DNA of 64,000 nt from Bartonella taylorii. GTDB taxonomy: Bacteria; Pseudomonadota; Alphaproteobacteria; Rhizobiales; Rhizobiaceae. This document shows positions 34,639-44,551 of this stretch, in pieces; the first letter of the stretch is position 1; every line of letters starts with the position of its first letter. The notes beneath the pieces are model-generated. The model saw only the letters and a program-made list of their open reading frames with translations, was not told where the DNA came from and did no database searches. The translations under genes and the position numbers were made by a program. Location: positions 41,001 to 105,000 of the forward strand of contig NZ_CP083693.1 of NCBI RefSeq assembly GCF_023920105.1, written 5' to 3'.

Positions 34639-35658
34639 TTAGTTTGTTTGCATAATTTTCCAGATTTTCCCATCAGACATATACATAATTTGCTGTCCTG
34701 AGGTTATTTTTTTTGTACCGTGATTGTCGTGAATTGAGGAACTCAAGGCTGCTCGATTGTCCACAAAAATTGATTTCCACTGAAATGAGCTAGGAGATGG
34801 GAAAAAGATATTGGGTGTCCAAGCACCATCTTGTAAATGGATGACGATAAGCTCCTCTTTTTTTAATTTATCCGCAATAACTTGTGCAGACAGGTCTTTC
34901 CTGTCGACAATGGGGATCGCTCGAATATCGGGAGAGGCTAATCCCCCAAGGTCACTTATACTATTCATGCACGTACTGAATTTACATAATATTTGCACGA
35001 CGTAAGGATCTTTACAGTGCCCTTCAGCAGAGGCATTTATGAACGCTTGGTATTTGTAATCAGCTATAGGGCTGAAAAAGGTGGAACTTTGCGGACTTAA
35101 CACATAACAGGAGGAAAGATGCCTCTTCCAACGCGAATGGTCTTCAACAAAACTCGAAGATTTATGCAGTTTACCAAATGTGTTTGGAACTTCGATGACA
35201 CCGACTTTTGTTGCTTTACCAGCTATAAGGTCAATTATTGTTCCTGTAACCAGATTTCCCTTCTTGGAAACATCTAATCTGTATCGACGTCCAACCTTCC
35301 ACGGAAATTCAATTTCACAGCGTACTCCTGAGCCTTCATGAGTAAAATGTTTACATTTACCACTTTTCCATCCCGTCGCATTCCAGATAGAGAAGTGTAT
35401 GGTGCGGGTACCTCTGTTGAATAAACCAATATGTCCGCTTTTTCCATTTCGGAACTGAAATTGGTTCCCCCAGAAATAAATGGAGTGAGGTCCACCATCA
35501 TGGGTTATTTGCTGAAAGAAAGAAAATGTATCGAATGACATGTTGTCAGGCCATTCGTGTTGCATTGTAACAACTTTACCGGCAAAAACAGCATAGCTTG
35601 GTTTGCTTATGAGGAGCAATAAAAAAATTAAGAGTATCTTTTTTATATTGTAGTACAT
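34639..35658 (-). CDS. secreted protein with DUF3472-like domain
   Basis: 339 residues. Residues 1-23 are a signal peptide (MYYNIKKILLIFLLLLISKP then SYA, a type I site). Residues about 33-160 resemble DUF3472: FFQQITHDGGPHSIYFWGNQ, then HIGLFNRGTRTIHFSIWNAT, then KVGRRYRLDVSKKGNLVTGT. The domain is a beta-sandwich of unknown role, sometimes found with carbohydrate-active proteins. Cysteines are present in pairs (KCKHF, RCEIEF, SSCYVL, CKDPY, LCKFSTC), fitting disulfides. It is monocistronic and may be a Bartonella exported factor. That role is inference. Confidence 0.65.
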   Translation of the reverse strand: MYYNIKKILLIFLLLLISKPSYAVFAGKVVTMQHEWPDNMSFDTFSFFQQITHDGGPHSIYFWGNQFQFRNGKSGHIGLFNRGTRTIHFSIWNATGWKSGKCKHFTHEGSGVRCEIEFPWKVGRRYRLDVSKKGNLVTGTIIDLIAGKATKVGVIEVPNTFGKLHKSSSFVEDHSRWKRHLSSCYVLSPQSSTFFSPIADYKYQAFINASAEGHCKDPYVVQILCKFSTCMNSISDLGGLASPDIRAIPIVDRKDLSAQVIADKLKKEELIVIHLQDGAWTPNIFFPSPSSFQWKSIFVDNRAALSSSIHDNHGTKKITSGQQIMYMSDGKIWKIMQTN

Positions 35659-35939
35659 ATTTAACTCCTTTCTTTCAATAAATACGGTGTAAGGTTATAT
35701 GTATTAAAATATATACTCAATATTTTGTTAAGTAAAAATATGATTAATATTTTTAGCTAAACTACATATCATAAATTAATACTTTTTTAGAAAGAAAGAT
35801 ATGTTTGCATGCACTCTTCTGTTGTTAAAATTCTTAAGAATTGAGTCTTGATGAAGGAGATGATGATGGCGTTTGATGGGGGGCGTTTATAACAAAACCG
35901 CAGCTTTGTTGAAAAATGACATTACGTTTTTCTCTCCCT

Positions 35940-35969
35940 CTTGCTATGGGGCTTGTGAGGACCCATATT
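35940..35969 (+). promoter_or_regulatory. RpoH-type (heat shock) promoter candidate for clpB
   Basis: CTTG at 35940-35943, 18-nt spacer, CCCATATT at 35962-35969. This fits the alphaproteobacterial sigma32 pattern (CTTG..CCCAT/CCTAT). It lies about 120 nt upstream of the clpB start, as expected for a heat-shock gene. Confidence 0.5.
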
Positions 35970-36090
35970 CCCTTTAGCACTACGGCTATTCTTCATGCAG
36001 CCTCGTTCACAGTGTTTTGTGAAGAGCGGTTCTTTTTTGGGGGTGTCTTGGAGAGTTAAAGTGCGGTGGTGGTGCAAGAAAGGGAAAAAA

Positions 36091-38700
36091 ATGAACTTGG
36101 AAAAATATAGCGAACGGTTGCAAGGTTTTTTACAATCAGCACAAAATAATGCCCTTTCTTCTGATCATCAGCAGTTTATGCCAGAGCATTTTCTCAAAGT
36201 GTTGTTAGAGGATTCTCAAGGATTGGCAGCGTCACTGATCCAAAAAGCGGGTGGTGATCTGTCTCTTATTCAAAAGGATCTCAAGCAAGCACTTGAGGCT
36301 TTGCCAAAAGTGCAAGGGGGAAATGGGCAACTTTATATGTCACAGCCGTTGGCTAAAGTCTTCGCAATGGCCGAGGATCTTGCTAAAAAATCCGGTGATC
36401 AGTTTGTTACTGTTGAGCGTGTATTACAAGCGCTTATCATGGAAAAGTCCGCAAAAACAGCTGATATTTTAACAAAGGGTGGTTTGACCCCGCAAGCGCT
36501 TAATCAAGCTGTTGATGCTCTGCGTAAAGGAAAAACAGCAACAAGCCCCCATGCCGAGAGCCAATATGATGCTTTACAAAAATATGCGCGCGATTTGACA
36601 AAAGATGCACGGGAAGGAAAACTGGATCCTGTTATTGGGCGCGAAGAAGAAATTCGCCGGACTATTCAGGTTCTCTCACGGCGGACCAAAAATAATCCTG
36701 TTCTAATCGGTGAACCTGGAGTTGGAAAAACCGCTATCGTTGAAGGGTTGGCGCTACGCATTGTTAATGGTGATGTGCCCGAAACTTTGCGCGATAAGCA
36801 ACTCTATGCTTTGGATATGGGAGCGCTTATCGCTGGCGCAAAATATCGTGGGGAATTTGAAGAACGTCTCAAAGCTGTACTTGCTGAGGTGCAAGCAGAA
36901 AACGGTCAGATCATTCTGTTTATTGATGAATTGCATAATCTCGTTGGTGCTGGAAAATCCGATGGCCCTATGGATGCTTCTAACTTGTTAAAACCAGCAC
37001 TTGCACGCGGAGAACTTCATTGTGTGGGGGCTACGACTTTGGATGAATATCGCAAATATGTCGAAAAAGATGCCGCTCTTGCGCGTCGTTTCCAGCCCGT
37101 TTTTGTGCCTGAACCAACGCTTGACGATACAATCTCTATTTTGCGCGGTATTAAAGAAAAATATGAACAACATCACAAAGTACGTCTCGCTGATAGCGCG
37201 TTGATTGCTGCTGCGCGCTTGTCTAACCGTTATATTACTGATCGTTTCTTGCCCGATAAAGCCATTGATTTGGTAGATGAAGCGGCAGCGCGGTTGCGTA
37301 TGCAAGTCGATTCAAAGCCTGAAGAACTTGATGCACTTGATCGGCGTATCCTCCAGTTGAAAATTGAACGGGAAGCTTTGAAAACAGATGTGGAGCCAAC
37401 GGCAAAAGAACGTCTCAAAGCCGTGCAGGATGAACTGAATACATTGGAACAACAGTCTGCGGAAATGACAACTGCTTGGCAGGCTGAAAAACAAAAATTA
37501 GGGCATGCCGCCGATTTGAAAAAACAACTTGAAGAAGCACGTAATGCTTTGGCTATTGCACAGCGTGATGGGCAGTTTCAACGGGCTGGAGAGCTCGCTT
37601 ATAGTGTCATTCCTGAGCTCGAAAAACAATTGAGTATTGCTGAAAATGATGATCAACAAAATCATCTCGTTGAAGAAACTGTTACTGCTGAACATGTCGC
37701 GCGTATCGTTTCACGCTGGACTGGTATTCCTGTTGATCGTATGCTTGAGGCAGAGCGAGAAGCACTCTTGCGTATGGAAGATGAAATTAGCACACGTGTG
37801 GTGGGACAGGGCGAAGCCGTTCAAGCTGTTTCCCGCGCTGTACGCCGTGCGCGTGCGGGGCTACAAGACCCCAATCGCCCTATCGGCTCCTTCATGTTTC
37901 TCGGTCCTACCGGTGTGGGAAAAACCGAATTAACCAAAGCGCTTGCTGCTTTTCTCTTTCAAGATTCCAATGCAATGTTGCGCATTGATATGTCCGAATA
38001 TATGGAAAAACATGCCGGTGCACGCTTGATTGGAGCTCCGCCCGGATATGTTGGTTATGAAGAAGGCGGCGTGCTTACCGAAGCCGTGCGTAGAAGACCT
38101 TATCAGGTCATTTTGTTTGATGAAATTGAAAAAGCCCATCCCGATATTTTTAATCTCTTGCTACAAGTGTTGGATGAGGGGCGCTTAACCGATAGTCAAG
38201 GACGAACCGTCGATTTTCGCAACACTTTGCTGATTATGACTTCAAATCTTGGCGCTGATTTTTTAACTGCGTTACCTGAAGGGCAAACAACTGATCAGGC
38301 AAAAAATGATGTTATGAATGTCGTGAAAGCTGCTTTTCGTCCTGAATTTCTTAATCGTATTGATGAGATTATCCTTTTTCAAAGATTGCAACGCAAGGAT
38401 ATGGAAGCTATTGTTGATATTCAGATCCAACATTTGCAAAATTTGCTCAATGAACGCAAAATAACCTTGCATATCGAACCAGAAGTCCGACAATTCCTTG
38501 CCCATAAAGGCTATGATCCCCTCTATGGGGCGCGTCCTCTCAAACGTATTATTCAAAAAGAAATTCAAGACCCAATGGCAGAAAACATCTTGTTTGGAAA
38601 AATTCACGATGAATCAACCGTGACAATTGCAAAAGAAGGTGATCATTTGACTTTTTTATCTGAAAAGGAAAATTATGCCCATGATGTTGACAAAAAATGA
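36091..38700 (+). CDS. clpB: ATP-dependent disaggregase ClpB
   Basis: 869 residues from the ATG at 36091 ([18 protein letters not shown]); an earlier in-frame ATG at 35995 would add a non-homologous basic segment. It works with DnaK to rescue aggregated proteins. Clp_N repeats, then NBD1 with GEPGVGKT and [10 protein letters not shown], a coiled-coil middle domain (about 405-530), then NBD2 with [14 protein letters not shown] and [14 protein letters not shown]. The C-terminal ClpB D2-small domain ends with [20 protein letters not shown]. There is no ClpP-binding loop. Probable heat-shock control through the promoter at 35940. Confidence 0.96.
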   Translation: MNLEKYSERLQGFLQSAQNNALSSDHQQFMPEHFLKVLLEDSQGLAASLIQKAGGDLSLIQKDLKQALEALPKVQGGNGQLYMSQPLAKVFAMAEDLAKKSGDQFVTVERVLQALIMEKSAKTADILTKGGLTPQALNQAVDALRKGKTATSPHAESQYDALQKYARDLTKDAREGKLDPVIGREEEIRRTIQVLSRRTKNNPVLIGEPGVGKTAIVEGLALRIVNGDVPETLRDKQLYALDMGALIAGAKYRGEFEERLKAVLAEVQAENGQIILFIDELHNLVGAGKSDGPMDASNLLKPALARGELHCVGATTLDEYRKYVEKDAALARRFQPVFVPEPTLDDTISILRGIKEKYEQHHKVRLADSALIAAARLSNRYITDRFLPDKAIDLVDEAAARLRMQVDSKPEELDALDRRILQLKIEREALKTDVEPTAKERLKAVQDELNTLEQQSAEMTTAWQAEKQKLGHAADLKKQLEEARNALAIAQRDGQFQRAGELAYSVIPELEKQLSIAENDDQQNHLVEETVTAEHVARIVSRWTGIPVDRMLEAEREALLRMEDEISTRVVGQGEAVQAVSRAVRRARAGLQDPNRPIGSFMFLGPTGVGKTELTKALAAFLFQDSNAMLRIDMSEYMEKHAGARLIGAPPGYVGYEEGGVLTEAVRRRPYQVILFDEIEKAHPDIFNLLLQVLDEGRLTDSQGRTVDFRNTLLIMTSNLGADFLTALPEGQTTDQAKNDVMNVVKAAFRPEFLNRIDEIILFQRLQRKDMEAIVDIQIQHLQNLLNERKITLHIEPEVRQFLAHKGYDPLYGARPLKRIIQKEIQDPMAENILFGKIHDESTVTIAKEGDHLTFLSEKENYAHDVDKK

Positions 38701-39570
38701 CAATGAGAACATAAAAAACTTGACAAGGTAAATCTGAATGGGTATCATAATGACACAATCGGAATTTTACGATTTTGTCAAGTGGGGAAAATGATGTCGG
38801 GGCGGGATATCATTACATAATGAGTTCTTTGTAGACACGACTCTGTCTAGTTTGGTAAAACTTCTAGTGTCTGTCATTCTTTAGATCATATAATTTTCAA
38901 ATGAGGGGTTTTGTGCTTTCTCGTTAAAGGCTTGTGGTTATAAGCGGTTATTGGTTTATGGTTCCTTGAATGTGACGGGGTCAAATTTTATCGAGGCAGT
39001 GCCGGGATTGTGTTGTAATGTTTTCGTGTAGTAGACGTGAGAGATTCTAGAGAGATTTTCTCTGAGAAGATGGTTAAATATCCAATGAGATGGTTTTGAT
39101 AATCTTTGCGTGGTTTTTGCATTGTAAGTAACTCTTTGCTGGGGGATCAAGCAGGGGGAGGGCATGAGTATAGGCTTTTTCTCGTTTTTTTATCAAAGGA
39201 TGATACTGCTATTTTGTATTAGATAGTTTACTCTAGAGTACTGTAATCCTTTTTATTTTCTATTGCTCTTTTATTTTATGCCTCCTTTGTTGGAAGGTGT
39301 AAGGGAAGATTTGTGTGTTTCTTTAGAGGATAAAGAGAGTAATGGTTATGAGAGGGAGGGCTTGTGATAACAAAGACAAAAAGACTTTTACTCAATTGTC
39401 TGGCAAGGAATTATACAAAATGCGTTGTCACGCAAAGATTACCTAAGTCATCCTATGGAACATTTTGGATTTCTGGTCAAAAGGTTGTTGGTTGCTCTTG
39501 AAATTTTGTTGCTGGTTTTCATGCCATTTTTTATGTCGTGCTTGCCGCTTTTTTTATTTGAAGGAACAGG
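38701..39570. other. gene-free spacer before the phage cluster
   Basis: About 870 bp between clpB and the phage genes. No supported ORF, RNA or terminator. This is where the insertion edge of the phage cluster would be expected, but I see no att-like repeat. Confidence 0.45.
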
Positions 39571-39903
39571 ATGATGGCAGATGAACGTTGCCTTCCTTTA
39601 CGTCGAAGAGGGCGGACAAAAGGTGCGTTGAATAAAACAACAAGGCGGTTCAATGAGGCTCTTCTTACAGCGGCTGAACAAGCTGGATATCATTATGGTG
39701 AGGATGGGCTGGTATCTTATCTTCAGTACCATGCACTCAATAATCCTGTGCCTTTTTTTTCACTTCTTGCAAAAGTTTTGCCTCTACAAGTTACTGGAGA
39801 AGATGGAGGTGCTTTAAAAACAATCTCGCGTATTGAGATTGTACCAGTGAATGCAACGGACGTGGTGTCTGGAGAGCAGGGGACTAAAGATTGTGATGCC
39901 TGA
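39571..39903 (+). CDS. phage protein, possible small terminase-like
   Basis: 110 residues beginning MMADERCLPLRRRGRTKGAL. The first third is basic (RRRGRTKGALNKTTRRFNEA) like a DNA-binding arm, followed by a helical core (EDGLVSYLQYHALNNPVPFF). It lies upstream of the large terminase gene in the same orientation, the position of small terminase subunits. I do not recognise the family with certainty. A GGAACAGG motif precedes the start. Confidence 0.55.
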   Translation: MMADERCLPLRRRGRTKGALNKTTRRFNEALLTAAEQAGYHYGEDGLVSYLQYHALNNPVPFFSLLAKVLPLQVTGEDGGALKTISRIEIVPVNATDVVSGEQGTKDCDA

Positions 39904-40146
39904 GGATTATAGTGTTTGAGGGGTATGGTTTTGGGGTGTAATGTTTGAGGAGCGTATGCGTGATGCGCCTTTTCATGCAGGAATGGAGGGTGTGATCAGG
40001 AAAGTTCAGGATGAAGATGAATGAAAGCGTGCTCTTGAGCAATTATCGAGGACGTTTTTTTAACCATCTTTGAATGGAAAGCAAAACTATGAAGTGAGAG
40101 CGAACTTTATTTCTCAATTACACAATTACACTTACAAAATCTTACA

Positions 40147-41496
40147 ATGACAACCGTTCAGACAACCATTCAGGAAACGGCGCAAATTGCGCTCATTCCA
40201 AAGCTTATTCCTGTCTTTACTGGAAAAGCTGATGTGCGTGCCGCTTGGGGAGGACGGGGATCTGGAAAAACGCGTTCCTTTGCTTTGATGTCTGCTGTGA
40301 TCGGATATCGGCATGGAAAGGCTGGTGAACGGGGTATTATTCTCTGTGCACGACAATTTCAAAATTCACTCAATGAAAGTTCGTTGGAAGAAATTAAACG
40401 GGCGATAGAAGCTTATCCTTTTCTCCAAGACTACTATGAAATTGGTGATAAATATATTAGGTCAAAAGATGGACGTATCATTTATGTCTTTGCGGGGCTT
40501 GATCGTAATATCGCAAGTATTAAGTCAATGGGTCGCGTTTTTCTCTGTTGGGTAGATGAGGCAGAACCCGTGACGGAGACCGCTTGGCAAACACTTATTC
40601 CAACTTTGCGCGAAGAAGGAAAAGATTGGAATGCCGAATTGTGGGTGACATGGAACCCTTGCCATGAAAATGCTCCCGTGGAAAAACGTTTCCGCAATGT
40701 GAATGATCCCAATATCAAAGGTGTGGAAATCAATTGGCGCGATAATCCTCTCTTTCCTGAAAAACTGAACCGTGATCGGAAAGCGGATTTAGAACAAAGG
40801 CCTGAACAGTATAATCATATTTGGGAAGGGGAATATCTCCAATCTGTTCAAGGTGCTTATTATCAAAAAGCGTTGCTTGAAGCTTCACGCGAAGGGCGTA
40901 TTACTACTGTTCCGCGTGATCCGCTGATACAGATCAAGATCTTTTGGGATATTGGAGGAACAGGGGCAAAGGCTGATGCTACCGCTTTGTGGGTAGCGCA
41001 ATTTGTTGGACGGGAAATCCGTGTTCTCGATTACTATGAAGCACAAGGACAGCCTCTCTCAGAACATGTTGGATGGGTGTTCCAGAGAGGGTATGATAAG
41101 GCGTTGATGGTTTTGCCTCATGATGGCGCAACCAAAGATCGTGTCTATAATGTCAGTTTTGAAAGTGCTCTTCAACAAGCTGGTTTTCAAACTAGGGTGA
41201 TTCCTAATCAAGGTGTGGGGGCCGTTAAAATGCGCATCGAAGCTGTTAGGCGATTGTTTCCTGCCATATGGTTTAATCGAGAGACAACACATGCTGGCCG
41301 AAAAGCGCTTGCTTGGTATCACGAAAGGCGTGACGAACAGCGTAATATCGGATTAGGGGCTGAACATGATTGGGCAAGCCATGGCGCCGATAGTTTCGGG
41401 CTGATGTGTGTGGCTTATGAACAGCCCAATGTTCGTCCTCGTAAAGATGTTTATCGCTCGTTTCACCATTCTCAAACTTCATGGATGGCTTTTTAA
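40147..41496 (+). CDS. phage large terminase subunit (PBSX-like)
   Basis: 449 residues. Walker A is GGRGSGKT (35-42), Walker B region VFLCWVDEAEPV about 133-145, then ELWVTWNPCHENAPV (coupling motif). The C-terminal nuclease part has FWDIGGTGAKADATALWV, and GADSFGLMCVAYE near the end, with the conserved acidic residues. It packages DNA into the procapsid. Its stop overlaps the portal start as TAATG. In gene transfer agents this protein packages random host DNA, and the Bartonella GTA terminase is an expected match. Confidence 0.9.
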   Translation: MTTVQTTIQETAQIALIPKLIPVFTGKADVRAAWGGRGSGKTRSFALMSAVIGYRHGKAGERGIILCARQFQNSLNESSLEEIKRAIEAYPFLQDYYEIGDKYIRSKDGRIIYVFAGLDRNIASIKSMGRVFLCWVDEAEPVTETAWQTLIPTLREEGKDWNAELWVTWNPCHENAPVEKRFRNVNDPNIKGVEINWRDNPLFPEKLNRDRKADLEQRPEQYNHIWEGEYLQSVQGAYYQKALLEASREGRITTVPRDPLIQIKIFWDIGGTGAKADATALWVAQFVGREIRVLDYYEAQGQPLSEHVGWVFQRGYDKALMVLPHDGATKDRVYNVSFESALQQAGFQTRVIPNQGVGAVKMRIEAVRRLFPAIWFNRETTHAGRKALAWYHERRDEQRNIGLGAEHDWASHGADSFGLMCVAYEQPNVRPRKDVYRSFHHSQTSWMAF

Positions 41497-43337
41497 TGAA
41501 TATTTCTACAGACTCTTTTGATCCCTTAGAGACGCTTGAACATCAGGCGCTCTTTAAGAAACTGGTCGGTTGGTATCACGATGATATTGCGCATGTTGAG
41601 CAATGGCGCAAAAATGCCCAAGAGGACTACGATTTTTATAATGGGCGGCAATGGAATGCGCAAGATCTTGCCGTGTTGCAAGAACAAAATAGACCGGTTA
41701 TGACCTTTAACCGCATTGCCCCTTTGATCAATGCGGTGATCGGTACAGAACGCAATAATAAACGACAAGTGCAATTTATTCCACGCCAAGAGGGAGCGGC
41801 TTTTGCTAATCAAATCCTTACTGGAGCGGCTGAATGGTTTCGTGATGAGGCTGATGGAGAGTATGAAGATTCTGATGCTTTTCAAGATGCGATTATTTGC
41901 GGAATGGGCTGGACAGATACCCGCCTTGACTATGAAGAAGATCCACAGGGAAAACCGGTGATTGCACGATTGGACCCGATGAAAATGGTCTGGGATGCAA
42001 GTGCTGTAAAACCAAATCTGATTGATGCACAGCGTGTATGGTATATTGATGAAAAACCACTGGACGTTGCTCAAGAAATGTTTCCCCATATCCATTGGAG
42101 TGATCTTGATGCTGATTGGGTTAAACAATATACGTTTCTACCTAAAACGGGGAGTGGTGATAGGCAAAGTTTTTATGGTGATGGGGATGATGCGAGTAGT
42201 TATCAACGTCCTAAAATGGTCACTTTGGCTGAATGTCGTTGGTTTGAACGCGAGGTTGTTTATAGAGTTCTTGATCCTTTAAGTGGGAAGTTTATCGATT
42301 ATTCGGAACGAGATTTGCAAAATTTTTGTAGAGATTTTCCTGCAATCCAAGCAACAAGGTTGACAAGGAAAATTGTCAAACGGGCCTTTTTGGGCAAAAA
42401 ATTGCTCGACGCACCCGATAAGCCTTTGGTCCCGCCTAACCAATTGGGTTGGGAATGTATTACCGGTACCTTTGATAAGTTGAGCCGGCAATTTTATGGT
42501 ATTGTGAAACCAACAAAAGATCCACAACGCTGGGCAAATAAATATTTTAGTCAAGTCATGCACTTGCTTAATAGTCAGTCTAAAGGCGGAATTATGGCTG
42601 AACGGGATGCTTTCGATGATGATCGACAAGCTGTGGAAAGTTGGGCGAGGGCCGATAGTATTACTTGGCTTAAAAGTGGAGCTGTTTCGGGTGGAAGAAT
42701 CCAGCCTAAACCCGTTGCACAATTCCCGCAGGGCTTCTTTCAGCTGTTTAATGAAGCAAAAAGCGCTATTGAACAAGTCACTGGTTTGTCTTCTGAATTC
42801 GTTGGGACAAGGGCGGTGAACCAACCAGGAATTCTTGAAGAACAACGCCGCCAATCGTCACTCAATTTGTTGGCTTCTTTCTTTGATGGTTTGCGTCGAT
42901 ACCGGCAACGACAGGGAAAAATTATTCTCTATCTTATTCAAAATTATCTCTCTGATGGGCGATTGGTGCGTATTGCTGGGGACGAAAACGCGCAATATGT
43001 TCCACTCACACGTGAAATGATCACCAGTTTGGAATATGATATTGTGGTCGATGATGCTCCAACAAGTCTTAATGAAAAAGAGCGGACTTTTGCCATTATT
43101 ATGCAATTGCTGCCTTTGATGCAAAATTTTGCAACTCCAGAGATTATGCTTGATCTTTTACACTATTCGCCTTTGCCAGCTTCGCTTATCCATAAAATTG
43201 CCATCAAAGCACAAAAGCAGAGCGCAGAGAACCCAAGTGCTCCATTGTATGACAGTGGTGAGACTGTAGGAGAGTTTAGCGGTAATGCTGGAGTGGGGCA
43301 GTTGTTGCAGACCATTTTTCAGAGGGAAAATGCGTAA
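41496..43337 (+). CDS. phage portal protein (P22-like)
   Basis: 613 residues from the ATG at 41496 that overlaps the terminase stop; an earlier frame start at 41481 lies inside terminase. Portal family features: RPVMTFNRIAPLINAVIGTE near the N-terminus, DAFQDAIICGMGWTDTRLDY, KPTKDPQRWANKYFSQVMHL, and AIEQVTGLSSEFVGTR with NQPGILEEQRRQSSLNLLAS. The portal forms the dodecameric ring through which DNA enters the head. The C-terminal part after about 560 is Ala/Gly-rich and probably a tail-barrel end. It is coupled to terminase translation. Confidence 0.88.
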   Translation: MNISTDSFDPLETLEHQALFKKLVGWYHDDIAHVEQWRKNAQEDYDFYNGRQWNAQDLAVLQEQNRPVMTFNRIAPLINAVIGTERNNKRQVQFIPRQEGAAFANQILTGAAEWFRDEADGEYEDSDAFQDAIICGMGWTDTRLDYEEDPQGKPVIARLDPMKMVWDASAVKPNLIDAQRVWYIDEKPLDVAQEMFPHIHWSDLDADWVKQYTFLPKTGSGDRQSFYGDGDDASSYQRPKMVTLAECRWFEREVVYRVLDPLSGKFIDYSERDLQNFCRDFPAIQATRLTRKIVKRAFLGKKLLDAPDKPLVPPNQLGWECITGTFDKLSRQFYGIVKPTKDPQRWANKYFSQVMHLLNSQSKGGIMAERDAFDDDRQAVESWARADSITWLKSGAVSGGRIQPKPVAQFPQGFFQLFNEAKSAIEQVTGLSSEFVGTRAVNQPGILEEQRRQSSLNLLASFFDGLRRYRQRQGKIILYLIQNYLSDGRLVRIAGDENAQYVPLTREMITSLEYDIVVDDAPTSLNEKERTFAIIMQLLPLMQNFATPEIMLDLLHYSPLPASLIHKIAIKAQKQSAENPSAPLYDSGETVGEFSGNAGVGQLLQTIFQRENA

Positions 43338-43398
43338 AGATAAACTGCTTCATTTGAAAAAATATCACCTTATTGTTTGAAAAGAGAAGGCCATCGAT

Positions 43399-44232
43399 AT
43401 GGATCAAGAATATTTAACACCAGAAGAACAAAATCAATTAAAGCAGGATTTTCTTTCTACTACTGATCAGGGAAAAGAGCCTGAAATGGTGGGGGAAGAA
43501 AAAGTAAAAATTTTGGAAGAAAATTTCCAAGAACACCAAAATGGACAGCAACAACTGCAATCATTGCAAGAAAGTGCGCGTGCACAAGAGGTTCAAAAGG
43601 CGCTAGGGGGTGATACACCTCCAGATCCGAAAAAGGATTTTATGGGTTATATACAATGGTTGGGAAAAACACTCTACAAACAAGGGGCATTGCTCTCTGA
43701 ACAACCGCCTGCTGTGGGTCCTGAACCAGAACAGTTGTATAGTTTCTATCAGCAATCTGTTGTTGGCGTGAAACAAAAATATCATGATTTTGATCAAGCT
43801 GCTGATTTTATTTATGATATGCGGGCTAAGCAGTTGGCTGCTTACGCTTCGCTCTATCCCGAAATGGCAGATCCAAATGTCGTGGATGTGGTGATTGGCA
43901 ATGAATTGAAGCAAATTGTGCGTGATTGTGCGCAAAAAAATCAAAATCCGGCTGAGGTGATCTACACCATTGCGCAAAAAATTGGCTATACAAATACTCC
44001 AAATAACGCGGGGGTTTCAAATAACATTGGTGTTTCAGGTAACATTGGTGAAAATTTGCAGGAAAGACAAAATTCTGCTCGTACACTTGCGGCTTATAAT
44101 GGTTTGGCTACGAATGGACCCATTTCTTTGGATATGCTCGACAAAATGTCAGAAACAGAATTTAGTAGTTGGGTTTCTGAGCCCAAAAACAAAGCCGCTT
44201 TTAATCACTTAATGGGTGGCGGAGAAGCTTGA
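43399..44232 (+). CDS. phage scaffold-like protein
   Basis: 277 residues. The N-terminus is Glu/Gln-rich and helical (YLTPEEQNQLKQDFLSTTDQ, EENFQEHQNGQQQLQSLQES), followed by a helical middle and a Asn/Gly repeat (NNAGVSNNIGVSGNIGE) around 210-225. The composition and place between portal and capsid genes fit an assembly scaffold. It does not match a family I can name. Scaffold is inferred from position and helical charge pattern. Confidence 0.6.
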   Translation: MDQEYLTPEEQNQLKQDFLSTTDQGKEPEMVGEEKVKILEENFQEHQNGQQQLQSLQESARAQEVQKALGGDTPPDPKKDFMGYIQWLGKTLYKQGALLSEQPPAVGPEPEQLYSFYQQSVVGVKQKYHDFDQAADFIYDMRAKQLAAYASLYPEMADPNVVDVVIGNELKQIVRDCAQKNQNPAEVIYTIAQKIGYTNTPNNAGVSNNIGVSGNIGENLQERQNSARTLAAYNGLATNGPISLDMLDKMSETEFSSWVSEPKNKAAFNHLMGGGEA

Positions 44233-44551
44233 AAGCGAGAACGCGTGGTGGTGGAGGTCTTGATGCTGGATAGCATGGGGCTTGAAGAATTTCGTGTGGA
44301 GCTTGAGGCGTATGCATAGTGAGCGCTTGAAGGGTGGATGTTGTGAGGGAATTTTTTGAAGCGAGTATAGAGAAAAACCTCTCAGAGCAGGGGCGCTATG
44401 AGGAGATTTCTTAAAGGGGGAGGAAAAAATTATCAATAAAAATCATCCAAAACACGCAACAACTGATCCACTATTTGAAAACCAGAAATGTGGAATGTCA
44501 ACAACCGGCACTTTGCCGGTTTTTTTATATCAATAATTTTAAGAGGATAAA
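44233..44551. other. scaffold-capsid spacer
   Basis: About 320 bp with the terminator at 44503 and a capsid ribosome binding site (TTTTAAGAGGATAAAATG). The rest shows purine-rich sequence with no gene. Confidence 0.5.
44503..44526 (+). terminator. rho-independent-type hairpin just upstream of the capsid gene
   Basis: AACCGGC, ACTTT, GCCGGTT, then TTTTT. It lies 26 nt before the capsid start. As an intrinsic terminator it would separate capsid transcription from the upstream genes, or partly attenuate it. It could also guard the capsid mRNA 5' end. Confidence 0.7.
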
